From NCBI GenBank assembly GCA_039621445.1, contig CP154954.1, positions 66,360,891 through 66,424,890 of the forward strand: a stretch of 64,000 nt of DNA, in the 5' to 3' direction. A program made the translations under genes and the position numbers. Below are positions 59,001 through 64,000 of the stretch, in pieces. Position 1 is the first letter of the stretch. Every line of letters begins with the position of its first letter. Source of the stretch: Euglena gracilis. Lineage: Eukaryota > Euglenida > Euglenophyceae > Euglenales. The notes beneath the pieces are model-generated. The model was not told where the DNA came from. It worked only from the letters and a program-made list of their open reading frames with translations, and did not search any database.

Positions 59001-60061
59001 CCCCACCCCTTTAGAAACCAGGAATGGGCTGATGGGACATAGAAACTCAGATTTCTGGCGTCGTTGGAAAATTGTTTATCTACCCAAACTTAAAAAATGG
59101 GGTTTAAATTATTTTTTGATTTTCGACTCCGTTCGATTCCCGGATCGCCCTTGCACTGCACTTGAAAGACAGCGTTTTAAACAGACTTTAAAACCTTTCA
59201 AAATGCCCTTAAACCCTGAATTTTGGAAGAAAAAAATGGATTTGAAATGAATATCCCTGGGGTCGACCCTACCTCCTGGGCAGGGCAACTACAGCAGTTC
59301 GCAAAAGAAAAAAATCCTTCATTTTGTCCTAAAAATCGGCCCAGAAACACTATTTGGCAAAATTTCTCGTAATTTTTGGGTGAATAACTTTGACTGCGAA
59401 ATGCATTTTATCTGTGTTTGACACCATCAACACCCATCGTAGACGGAACTTTCGTCTCAAAAAGGTGCAATTTGGGATTTTACCTTCCGTTTTCAACTCG
59501 ATTATGGCAGAATTGAAGTGAAAATTGCACAAAAATATGGTTCCAGCCCCTAGGGAAACTCATCTTTTTCTGTGGAGGTCCGTGAAAAATGGGGCGGGGG
59601 GATATTATGTCGGCGGCCGAAGTCGGCAGGGGAGAATATTATTTGGGGGGTTCGCAGGAAGGGGTGGGTGTCGTCCTCCCACCCACCTACTACCCAAAGG
59701 GCTTTGGGGATAACTGTACAGCACTGCCTACCAACAACCCATCGCACTCGGCGGGCACCAATATACAGCTGACTGGCCAGACTCAAGCAAAGGGGGAGGG
59801 GGTGCCTGCACAGCTCAAAACGCCAGTAAAAAAAATTGTCTCGTTATCAATGGCATTTCACAGATTCACGTTTCCGGGAGACATGCAGCGGCAACGCACA
59901 GCCGCACACCCCGCAACCAACCGGCCCAACCTGACACCGCAGAAACGACAGGGCGTCGCCTGGGCTCCATTTCGGGGTCGCTGAACCGGAGGGACCGCCG
60001 GAACCGCTGGACGGCGGCGCACGCGCGCTGCACCCCATCCGCGACCCACATGCGGTGCCGG
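27373..60061 (-). CDS. Kinase copy 1: membrane hybrid histidine kinase
   Basis: This entry spans the whole gene; exons are listed separately. Domain order from the N-terminus is: exon A; membrane helices in G, C, D and F with intervening B, I, E; coiled coil O; H-box N; second dimerisation helix L and M; linker P; HATPase N-box (J), G2-like helix (Q) and closing strands (H); receiver K1, K2, K3. A kinase of this layout senses at a membrane, autophosphorylates the H-box histidine and passes phosphate to the receiver aspartate. The gene takes about 33 kb for roughly two dozen short exons, with transposons filling the introns. Exon F is interrupted by a transposon, and no in-frame splice across it was found, so this copy may be non-functional despite conserved exons. 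Start, a few exons and several junctions are unresolved. Confidence 0.8.
28392..28531 (-). CDS. Copy 1 exon K2 (receiver core)
   Basis: After CCACCAG the frame reads [11 protein letters not shown] then [20 protein letters not shown] and I-R-S-A-N-T-T. The aspartate of P-D-Y-H-L-E-Y is the candidate phosphoacceptor at the end of strand 3. L-G-T-D-L and G-L-I-C-I-R-S are helix 3 and strand 4, ending in the conserved Ser/Thr. A GT donor at 28,391 is possible; the frame stays open to about 28,315. Confidence 0.75.
28590..28712. repeat. TATATTTTA-rich intron tract
   Basis: AT-rich repeat of TATATATTTTA and TATATATTAAA words within the intron separating receiver exons K1 and K2 of copy 1. Confidence 0.85.
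28803..28928 (-). CDS. Copy 1 exon K1 (receiver N-terminal half)
   Basis: After the acceptor TGTCTCAG the frame reads [19 protein letters not shown] then [27 protein letters not shown] resembles an early receiver strand, and the rest the following helix running into A-D-I of strand 3. A donor ATC then GTTATT keeps phase 0 with K2; a second possible donor is GCG then GTTGAT at 28,795. Confidence 0.7.
29316..29835. mobile_element. Poly-G margin element with GGATGGATGGGAAGCC ends
   Basis: The left end CAGGGATGGATGGGAAGCCT and right end GGGCTTCCCATCCATCCCTG are inverted. Both adjoin long G or C tracts. The same terminal word family, with CCTCAA..CCGAAGGGCTTCTCA, occurs near 1,460-1,490, 30,025-30,050, 37,140-37,268 and 47,460. 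Interior sequence resembles 30,200-30,480. It is in a copy 1 intron between H and K1. Confidence 0.6.
30655..30764. repeat. (GT)n and (GC)n microsatellite
   Basis: Pure GT tract passing into GCGCGCGC and back to GT, potentially Z-DNA forming, just downstream, in gene sense, of exon H of copy 1. Confidence 0.95.
30824..31047 (-). CDS. Copy 1 exon H (HATPase closing strands)
   Basis: The acceptor ACATACAG and a GT donor (CTTCCG then GTGTGT) bound 224 bases. The frame reads [20 protein letters not shown] then [17 protein letters not shown] and ends [10 protein letters not shown]. The D-V-Q-L...[10 protein letters not shown] pair and the final I-M-K-V-H-L-P look like the last beta hairpin and closing strand of a histidine-kinase ATPase domain. 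A short charged insert ([11 protein letters not shown]) lies between them. The next exon begins the receiver. Confidence 0.75.
33348..33399 (-). CDS. Copy 1 exon Q (G2-box-like helix of HATPase)
   Basis: After the acceptor CCGCCTCTCAG the frame reads [14 protein letters not shown]. The [11 protein letters not shown] pattern fits the G2 box and following helix (G-L-G-L-x-L-x-R/V) of HATPase domains, and the position between J and H supports it. It has no second copy for comparison in this window and the far end is a guess. Confidence 0.5.
33760..34080. repeat. ATATAAAGCCCCCC repeat cluster
   Basis: The word AATATAAAGCCCCCC occurs at least four times between 33,760 and 34,050, once followed by a run of ten C. 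It is a local low-complexity family of the same type as the GAATAG-poly(C) and TTATTATTTGGGG clusters. Confidence 0.75.
34767..34988 (-). CDS. Copy 1 exon J (HATPase N-box)
   Basis: The frame reads [16 protein letters not shown] then [16 protein letters not shown] and [18 protein letters not shown], ending [21 protein letters not shown] is the N-box helix that binds Mg-[11 protein letters not shown] is the following strand in the usual G1 position, although the canonical D-x-G-x-G is not visible. A donor CCCG then GTTGAC ends it. Downstream in gene sense lie Q and H. The codons are unusually GC-rich compared with the introns. Confidence 0.8.
35026..35240. repeat. (AC)n/(GC)n compound microsatellite
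   Basis: Long AC tract broken by GCGCGC and ACGCACGCA. All three frames on each strand are open through it ([12 protein letters not shown]), producing false ORFs over exon J. Confidence 0.95.
37130..37275. mobile_element. Small foldback element with AGATGAGAAG ends
   Basis: Left GTAGATGAGAAGACTTGAG and right AAGGGCTTCTCACCCATCC are approximate inverted repeats around a G/C-run core. It belongs to the same terminal-word family as 29,316-29,835 and lies about 25 bases downstream, in gene sense, of exon P. Confidence 0.5.
37305..37377 (-). CDS. Copy 1 exon P (linker into HATPase)
   Basis: After a strong acceptor (CCCCCACAG) the frame reads [20 protein letters not shown] then A-Y-F-P-G. P/D-V-D-L followed by a helix is typical of the segment joining the dimerisation domain to the ATPase domain. 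It sits between exon M (41,890) and exon J (34,988). No GT donor is obvious; CTG then GCAGGG is a possible GC donor. Confidence 0.6.
38435..41419. mobile_element. 2,985-bp TIR element with perfect 7-bp target duplication
   Basis: Left TTGGGCGGCCGGATTCGCAC and right inverted TTAGGCGGCCGGATTCGCAC are flanked by GGGAGAC at 38,428-38,434 and 41,420-41,426. The interior carries dozens of GCGCATTTGCGC / GCGCAAATGCGC palindromic words joined to ACCAACA, mainly in 38,830-39,280 and 40,220-40,740. I found no transposase ORF, so it looks non-autonomous. A relative with the same interior is at 14,053-16,840. It occupies the intron between exons M and P of copy 1. Confidence 0.9.
41890..41948 (-). CDS. 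Copy 1 exon M (end of dimerisation region)
   Basis: After the acceptor AAAAACAG the frame reads [22 protein letters not shown]. The acceptor leaves two bases before the first codon, which fits exon L ending one base into a codon. It matches 2,548-2,605 of copy 2. The end of the exon is not resolved. Confidence 0.7.
42066..42171 (-). CDS. Copy 1 exon L (second dimerisation helix)
   Basis: Bounded by an acceptor CCCCCAG and an apparent GC donor (CCCAG then GCTGTA), 106 bases long. The frame reads [13 protein letters not shown] then [16 protein letters not shown]. It is colinear and equal in length with copy 2. [10 protein letters not shown] is the most conserved part. Confidence 0.75.
42205..42380. 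mobile_element. Short poly-G/poly-C terminated repeat, copy b
   Basis: Second copy of the element at 11,420-11,605: C tract, AAGCCCAATGAACA, two direct copies of TGACAATCTAGACGGTCC, then inverted GTTCATTGGGC and a G tract. It is in the intron just upstream, in gene sense, of exon L, not at the paralogous site of copy a, so the two insertions are independent. Confidence 0.75.
42781..42873 (-). CDS. Copy 1 exon N (phosphoacceptor H-box)
   Basis: The frame reads [20 protein letters not shown] then D-A-A-G-C-I-C-P-G after a possible acceptor GCCCAG. The histidine of N-H-V-L-K-N is the predicted autophosphorylation site. Seventeen consecutive residues around it are the same in copy 2, the longest invariant block apart from the coiled coil. 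Confidence 0.75.
43338..43484 (-). CDS. Copy 1 exon O (coiled-coil signalling helix)
   Basis: It reads [20 protein letters not shown] then [22 protein letters not shown], ending at a GTGCGT donor. It is more than 90 percent identical by eye to copy 2. The heptad pattern predicts a parallel coiled coil between the last membrane helix and the H-box. Confidence 0.85.
43852..44032. repeat. TTACTG repeats facing CAGTAA repeats
   Basis: About 130 bases of TTACTG/TCACTG/TGTTGC hexamers are followed directly by about 45 bases of the inverted CAGTAACAG type, so the end can fold into a hairpin. It lies between exons F and O of copy 1. Confidence 0.85.
44108..44187 (-). CDS. Copy 1 exon F, second half (transmembrane)
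   Basis: The frame reads [20 protein letters not shown] then N-Y-Y-M-I-L-P, the helix seen intact in copy 2. It begins right at a transposon edge, within the GGTGGGATG copy of the 9-base direct repeat. Confidence 0.75.
44188..45213. mobile_element. TIR element splitting copy 1 exon F
   Basis: On the plus strand the left end starts AAGGCGCCGCTTAA and the inverted right end reads AGGGCGTCACTTAA (11 of 14 match). It is flanked by CATCCCACC (44,179-44,187) and CATTCCACC (45,214-45,222), an 8/9 direct repeat. Copy 2 has a single uninterrupted site. The 9-base duplication suggests a Mutator-like element. A hAT-like element (44,313-45,014) is nested inside. Confidence 0.75.
44313..45014. mobile_element. 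hAT-like element, 702 bp
   Basis: Ends are CAGGCACCTGTGG and inverted GAGGTAGGTGCCTG, flanked by ATTGTGGT and ATCGTGGT (7/8). GGCCATTTTA repeats lie inside the ends. A shortened version of the zinc-finger-like remnant of 51,787-53,516 is recognisable near 44,880-44,930. Nested in the element that splits exon F. Confidence 0.8.
45214..45277 (-). CDS. Copy 1 exon F, first half
   Basis: After the acceptor GGTTCCAG the frame reads [20 protein letters not shown] then M, matching [14 protein letters not shown] of copy 2. Coding similarity stops exactly at the transposon edge. A GT within the duplicated GGTGGAATG could act as a donor, but joining it to the nearest AG beyond the insertion (GTTAAG) gives the wrong frame. 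Confidence 0.75.
45590..46254. mobile_element. hAT-like element with TCGGCCCTGG subterminal repeats
   Basis: Ends CAGGCACCTATGG and inverted CGTAGGTGCCTG match the family at 14,152, but inside the ends the repeated word is TCGGCCCTGG rather than GGCCATTTTA. Flanks are CCTCCGGC and CCTTCGGC (7/8). The middle has CATCGCCCAG strings. It sits between exons D and F of copy 1. Confidence 0.8.
46412..46523 (-). CDS. Copy 1 exon D (transmembrane)
   Basis: The acceptor GTGCCAG and donor CAACCAG then GTGGGC bound 112 bases. The frame reads [20 protein letters not shown] then [18 protein letters not shown]. It matches copy 2 closely. Confidence 0.85.
46622..46770. mobile_element. Foldback element, poly-G...AAATGCG...poly-C
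   Basis: A G tract plus GGAAATGCG at the left and CGCATTTCC plus a C tract at the right enclose AAAAATGCGC repeats. CAGAAAG occurs on both sides (about 46,614 and 46,773), a possible target duplication. It resembles the array at 1,040-1,310. Confidence 0.7.
47375..47440 (-). CDS. Copy 1 exon E
   Basis: The frame reads [19 protein letters not shown]. The similarity to copy 2 (12,145-12,205) ends at a possible donor CCT then GTGGAG. Function within the membrane part is unknown. Confidence 0.65.
48482..48618 (-). CDS. Copy 1 exon I
   Basis: The acceptor TTGCACAG and a donor CCGG then GTTGGC bound 137 bases. The frame reads [19 protein letters not shown], then [11 protein letters not shown] and [15 protein letters not shown]. 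It is colinear with copy 2 and both exons start one base into a codon. Confidence 0.8.
49430..49510. repeat. AACCAGTCAATCACT repeats
   Basis: Words AAAACCAGTCARTCACT with C runs occur here, again at 50,577-50,600 after the inserted element at 49,901, and at 63,480-63,740. They mark a dispersed repeat family; the 49,901 element interrupted one copy. Confidence 0.6.
49901..50563. mobile_element. Mutator-like element with 11-bp target duplication
   Basis: The left end GGGTTCGATATAAGG and inverted right end AGGTTTAATATAAGG are flanked by GGTCCAGGCCA (49,890-49,900) and GGTCCGGGCCA (50,564-50,574). The interior is G/C-run-rich with CTAAACAGTGGCGCG, also found near 12,430 and 32,620, where diverged relatives end in CTCATATCAAACC (32,870). 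Lies between exons C and I of copy 1. Confidence 0.75.
51787..53516. mobile_element. hAT-like element, longest copy, with decayed coding remnant
   Basis: Ends CAAGCACCTATGG and inverted CTATAGGTGCTTG are flanked by a perfect duplication CTCACTGC (51,779-51,786 and 53,517-53,524). Strings of GGCCATTTTA lie inside both ends. Two frames are partly kept relative to the 14,152 copy: one near 51,995-52,375 (A-K-P-W-E-A-Q-Q-I) and one ending [20 protein letters not shown] then R-H and LPEWLQLF (about 53,312-53,421). C-x2-C...H-x4-H resembles a BED-type finger, common in hAT transposases. No catalytic domain was recognised. Confidence 0.85.
53640..54050. repeat. Minisatellite, 161-174-bp unit, about 2.5 copies
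   Basis: CTCCCGGACCCGGAAA recurs at 53,657, 53,831 and 53,992, with shared GCCCCNTTTTGGGCCGCCAA and GACTTTGGGT between them. The array starts about 120 bases after the end of the hAT-like element. Confidence 0.8.
54907..54992 (-). CDS. Copy 1 exon C (transmembrane)
   Basis: The frame reads [20 protein letters not shown] then L-R-P-A-S-H-G. It matches copy 2 at 17,505-17,590 with mostly conservative changes. Boundaries are approximate; CAATTAG is a candidate acceptor upstream. Confidence 0.8.
55664..56514. mobile_element. Mutator-like element with 10-bp target duplication
   Basis: Left GGGAGGGTTACGCTAGGAGG and inverted right GGGCGGGTTACGGTAGGAGG are flanked by GGGTACTATC at 55,654-55,663 and 56,515-56,524, a perfect 10-base duplication. 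Inside, GATGCTCATGAGCATC palindromes line both ends and the centre holds tandem TTGTGTTTCCAAGTCGTT units. A diverged relative ends near 13,850 (CCTCCTCCTATGGTAACTCCC). It lies between exons B and C of copy 1. Confidence 0.85.
56655..56708 (-). CDS. Copy 1 exon B
   Basis: The acceptor CCTGGCAG and donor CTTG then GTGCCC bound 54 bases, entering with two bases and leaving with one, exactly as in copy 2. The frame reads [17 protein letters not shown]. The pentamer satellite begins about 90 bases upstream in gene sense. Confidence 0.8.
56797..57707. repeat. CATAA pentamer satellite
   Basis: Roughly 900 bases of CATAA units with scattered CATGA variants and more decayed ends (CATAG, CACGA). The complementary strand, TTATG, lacks stops in all frames, so it reads as long M-L-C-Y-V ORFs of 334 to 435 codons; these are artefacts. 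It lies in the intron between exons G and B of copy 1. Confidence 0.97.
58845..58930 (-). CDS. Copy 1 exon G (transmembrane)
   Basis: After GGCACAG the frame reads [20 protein letters not shown] then A-R-P-I-L-V-I-R. It matches copy 2 at 19,490-19,570. The exon end is uncertain. Confidence 0.75.
59960..60061 (-). CDS. Copy 1 exon A (most upstream block found)
   Basis: After TTTCCACAG the frame reads [23 protein letters not shown] and ends [11 protein letters not shown]. The donor is CAG then GCGACG, apparently GC, where copy 2 has GT at the same place. Whether the shared ATG is the start codon is open. Confidence 0.7.
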
Positions 60062-63000
60062 CTGTGGAAACAAAAGAAACGAAGGAGGGCCGAACTCCCT
60101 GCCGGGCCGGGGGTTTCTTTAAGAAGGGGAGGGGCCCCGTGACCCCCGGGTAGGTTTCCCTCCGGCTGAGGTGAGGGATGCTTTGCGGTGAACCATTATT
60201 GTGGTGTGAACCACTACACACCTCTGCCAGGCTTTTTTTTTTACCGACCAGGGGGGGTGCTATAGGGTGCCTGCCCCTGGCAGGCACACCCCCCCCGGCG
60301 GAGGCCAGGGGGACCCAGAAAATATTCATTGAAAATGGCCGTTTCCAGGCCCCCGGCGGGGTCGGGGGGGTGCCTGCTATGGGCAGGCACCCCCAAAAAC
60401 CCGACCCCCGGGGGGGGGGGTCGGATGGGGTGTTATACGGTGCCTACCCTTAGCACACCCCCCCCGTGGAGGCACCCAACGAAAACAAAAGCCTGTCCTC
60501 TGCCTGAATCATACGCCCTTCCCTGTTTTGAATCACAAGCCGCTGTTTTTATGGTGTTGACGGATGGAACGGGATTTCAATGGAGGTCCTCCACACAGAT
60601 AACTCTCTGAAAAAAATTGTCTTAAATATTGTTAAGCGGGCTTTTAAGCAAAAAGTGGCATTTCTTGCGAGCTTGTTCAGGTCCGATCCCAGCCCCAATT
60701 GAACCAACAGGTGGAACAAACGTGTGCAATCGCTGCAGAAACCAGCTGTGGGGAAAAAACCTGCAAAATACGTTGGGAAATGCATTGCCAAACTCCACCC
60801 TTAACTGTTCCAGCAATTGGGCACCGAAGTTTTCAAGAAAGCCAAAAGGAGGGCTATGTGTACAACACATCACCTGAGGGGTCCAGCGGCCCATCTGATC
60901 GCCCATCTGCCCATTGTTGGACCTTCGGCGTGGCCATATTCAGGGACAGAATGGGGTTGACTGAACCTTTGTTCCGGATACTCCGGAATATTCCCGGTTT
61001 CATATTCTGCCTTATTCCGGGGGTTTCCAGTTTTTTCTCTCGGTTTTATTGTTGTTGGTTTCATTCCCGACCAGAAGATCTCCCCCCTCCCCTCTGTACA
61101 GGGTGTGGTTTCTGTCAAGACAGTTACCTCGGGGGGGGGGGTTGTTGAAGGAAACCGTTGGCAGGCAGAGAGCGGTGGATGGCAGTGAAGACACAGGAAT
61201 ATGAACCTTTTGTGTCCCACACCGTTTTCTCCAATTTCCGGGCTAATGGGGCTTCCCCAGCCTTCACACTTATCTGAATAACAACAAACCAACAACAAAG
61301 CAGAGAATAACACAAAAAAATCACCTTCCATAAAATTCCGCTTTATTGTTGATGCAAACTGGAAATAATCATGAATTATTTTAAAAAAACCAATTCATCT
61401 ATAAGTAATAAAAAAGAAAAAATACCATATCACATACATCAGCCCAATTGACCCCCGCCAAGAGATAATGCACTCCACGTTCCCAAGGGACGCCGCCACA
61501 TGGAGCGGAGTAACTTTCTTTCGGTTTTGGCTGATTTTTGTGGGGCCCAGCCAAGGACGTGATTTCTGGCGCCACATTTTTTCCAGAAATTGACATGTGA
61601 TGAAACAACTGCGTTCCTCCAGGATGGTAATCAAACAAACAATTTCAATAAAACCAGCAGCAACTTTGAACAAGTAGCTACTGTCTTGTTTGCCCACTGA
61701 TTGTATCCCGCACATTCTTCCATCAGGGAAATTTTGCAGGAGGACTATTCAGATGCATGTGTTTGTGCTTTGTCGCTCTGTATATCGTACCTGCACCCCC
61801 CTGCCCTCCAACCACCCCCATATACTGACCCTGTGGTCAGGCACAGACGTTTTCACAGTCCAAAATCGCCTGTTAATAAAACGAGGCTCCATCATCTCCA
61901 GTGGGATCACAAATCCTCGGTGTTAAGTGCTTGCAAGGGCCCCTGTCCCATCCAAAACACCCCTAGAACAACCCATTTACCAAACCTGGAATGCTTTCGA
62001 TGCCAACAGCATGGTTTTCAGGAGATTGGAACCTCCTTTCCCGGCAGTCTCTCACATTTTAGGCTCCCATGTGGCACGCCGTGCATGCCACGTGATGCAG
62101 CTTCTCGCGGCTTCAGGTGGTGCCTTCTGTCCCAATGAAACATATGTCTCCGATGGGGTGATGATTAAATGTCCATTGCTCAAGGGCGACGTGGTCGGTT
62201 GTTTTGTGGACAGGCATCTTCTGCAACCCCATTCATTTTCCAACCCCAAAACGTTGTACCCGCCCCAACGTCAGGTTGTCAGCAATACTGAAAGATATGA
62301 TTCTGGCCCATGCCAGCTGAGTTGTCATTGCGGAATTCATTTTCAGCCCCCCCCCCCCTGCGACTCAGTGACCTTGTCTTGTCCCAGCTGGCTGAACTTC
62401 CTGGGGAAGGAGGGTAACCGACCCCCTCTCCGAAAGGGATTACATCACTCAGTAAACACAGGTGTGAAATGCCACACATGTGATGGTGATTGCTTGGTTG
62501 CACAGTCTTAACTCGCGTTAAATGCCCATTTTGGCCCCTGTTTTTACACGTTACTTGCAGAAACCTGTTAACGTTCACCGTTTTTTTCCCCTGCTGAAAA
62601 CGTAAAGTTTTGTTTCCGCCCTGGAAAAATGGGCCCATATGACCATATTTTGGAGCATTCATGCATCTTGCTTTGCTGAATCATCCTTTACTTGGATTTT
62701 TTCTAAATGTCTCTGTTCCTCACTTTTTTTGTCAGAAGATTTTCCTATTTTCTTATTTTCTGTATTTGCTCAAATTGACCGCCAGCCTGCTCTTCCAAAA
62801 CAATTGGATGATCAGACAATCAGGCTTTTTGCACACGTTTGAAGAGACCTTCCTCCGCCCATCACCCGTTGCAAATCTGCAATCCATTGCATAAGGGACA
62901 TGTCTCACCCAAGAAAAAGACGATTTTCGGTTTTCCATCAGAGGTCACAATTTAACATGCATTTAGTGCGTATTTGAGAGACTTGGCCAGAAGGTGTTAT

Positions 63001-64000
63001 TTTGTGGGCCTTATCCATGTGTGCACCTTGCCAATCCCAATGCAGGGGGGGGGGGATATTCCGGTCCGGAATAAACTGAATATTCAGGATAACTAAAATA
63101 AGATTTGAAATAAGAATTTGAAAGTATCCACAAAAATCCAGATTCAGTCCAAACTGTCGTTTTCGGTTTTTTAGGCAACGTTCTTTATTCCATACTTTGG
63201 AGTCACCATGTTCCCAGATTAATAAAAATCACGTTTGGTGTTTGATAAAAAAAAATGAGAATTATGGTTCAAAACATCCTCCAACACAGCACAGCAGAAA
63301 ATAGTCCCAGAAAAGGACTTCAGAAAAAAACCAAGTGCACTGGCTTCACCGGAATGACAAGAACAATTCCCGGAATAAATTGCATACACTGGAATAAAAA
63401 CCTGAATAAAAATTTTGAAAGCTGCCCCTCCCCCGCCATACAATTGCTTACCGACCCCCGGGGGGGGTCACTCCACTTTTTTAAAAACCAGTCAGTCACT
63501 CATTTTCAAAAAACCAGCCAGTCACTACCCCCCCCGGGGGGGGGGGTCGGTCACTCAGAAAAACGGCCACTTTCCAGTCACTTTAGGCCATTTTAGGCCC
63601 AAAAAATTTTCCAGCACCTTCGGCGCCGGGGTCACTCAAGCCACTTTTGCCCACTCCTGGCCGCCCCCCCCCCCAGGGGAGGGAGGGGTCCGGGCCAAAA
63701 ACCAGTCAGTCACTCTGAAAAAACCAGTCACCCACCCCCCGGGGGGGGGGGGTTGGTCAGTGCTTAAGCAATTGCCTGTCCCCCGCCCAATGCAAGGATT
63801 TGTGTTGTTTTTTTGGAAACGGACCCCCCCAGATCAATCCCGAGCACTGGTGTGCAATTCCCCATGGAGTAGGTTCGAGGAGGCTGACCTTCACCCACCG
63901 TCCGTCATCACAGATCAAACACAGACGGGGGGAGCGAAGCAGAGAGGTGTGCGGCAGGGGCGGGTACTGGAGGCTCCTTGCGGCTTGCTGGGGGGACGGG
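60062..64000. other. Region upstream of kinase copy 1
   Basis: No conserved kinase exon was found here. A plus-strand frame of 194 codons at 61,927-62,511 contains LLKGDVVGCFVD, faintly like a SPRY-domain strand, but has no other support. Poly-G/poly-C runs with GTGCCTGCC words occur at 60,240-60,470, and GTCACT/CAGTCAGTCAC repeats at 63,470-63,770. The copy 1 promoter should be here but is not recognisable. Confidence 0.5.

Noticed and set aside
61927-62511. 194-codon plus-strand ORF with L-L-K-G-D-V-V-G-C-F-V-D, like a SPRY strand
   Set aside because: Only one short motif matches; no flanking SPRY strands or tryptophans in the right places, and a C run interrupts it.
1-64000. CRISPR-like or bacterial operon structure
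   Set aside because: The repeats are microsatellites or transposon subterminal words without unique equal-length spacers, and the gene structure is eukaryotic.

Overview
This is nuclear-type DNA from a eukaryote, most likely a microbial one (an alga or other protist). Coding sequence is sparse and comes as short exons with GT-AG and apparent GC-AG boundaries. Introns run to kilobases and are packed with transposons, poly-G/poly-C tracts, microsatellites and foldback elements. There are no operons, ribosome-binding sites or CRISPR arrays. I cannot name the species.

The backbone is a head-to-tail pair of paralogous genes, both on the minus strand. I assembled them by finding the same conserved peptide exons twice, in the same order. 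Copy 1 runs from about 60,061 down to about 27,373. In order it holds a multi-pass membrane section (exons A, G, B, C, I, E, D, F), a coiled-coil signalling helix (O), a histidine-kinase dimerisation and phosphoacceptor region (N, L, M), a linker (P), a split HATPase domain (J, Q, H) and a receiver domain (K1-K3). It is therefore a membrane-anchored hybrid histidine kinase spread over about 33 kb. Copy 2 starts near 19,939 and repeats A, G, B, C, I, E, D, F, O, N, L, M down to about 2,548. Its kinase and receiver exons must lie beyond the left edge of the window.

Almost everything else is repeats. A hAT-like family (ends CAGGCACCTATAG, 8-bp target duplications) has four members. A second family (ends TTAGGCGG...) has large members of 2.8-3.9 kb with arrays of short palindromes, one carrying a perfect 7-bp duplication. 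Mutator-like elements with 9-11-bp duplications occur at 44,188, 49,901 and 55,664. Small foldback elements with poly-G cores are everywhere. One insertion (44,188-45,213) splits a transmembrane exon of copy 1 that is intact in copy 2. An intron-located minus-strand ORF at 1,700-2,335 carries a superfamily-3 helicase domain of the Rep type found in small circular ssDNA replicons.

By region: 1-2,540, left edge with two unassigned ORFs, a repeat array and the Rep-like ORF; 2,540-19,940, kinase copy 2 with its introns; 19,940-27,370, intergenic repeats; 27,370-60,061, kinase copy 1; 60,062-64,000, upstream repeats with no assigned gene.
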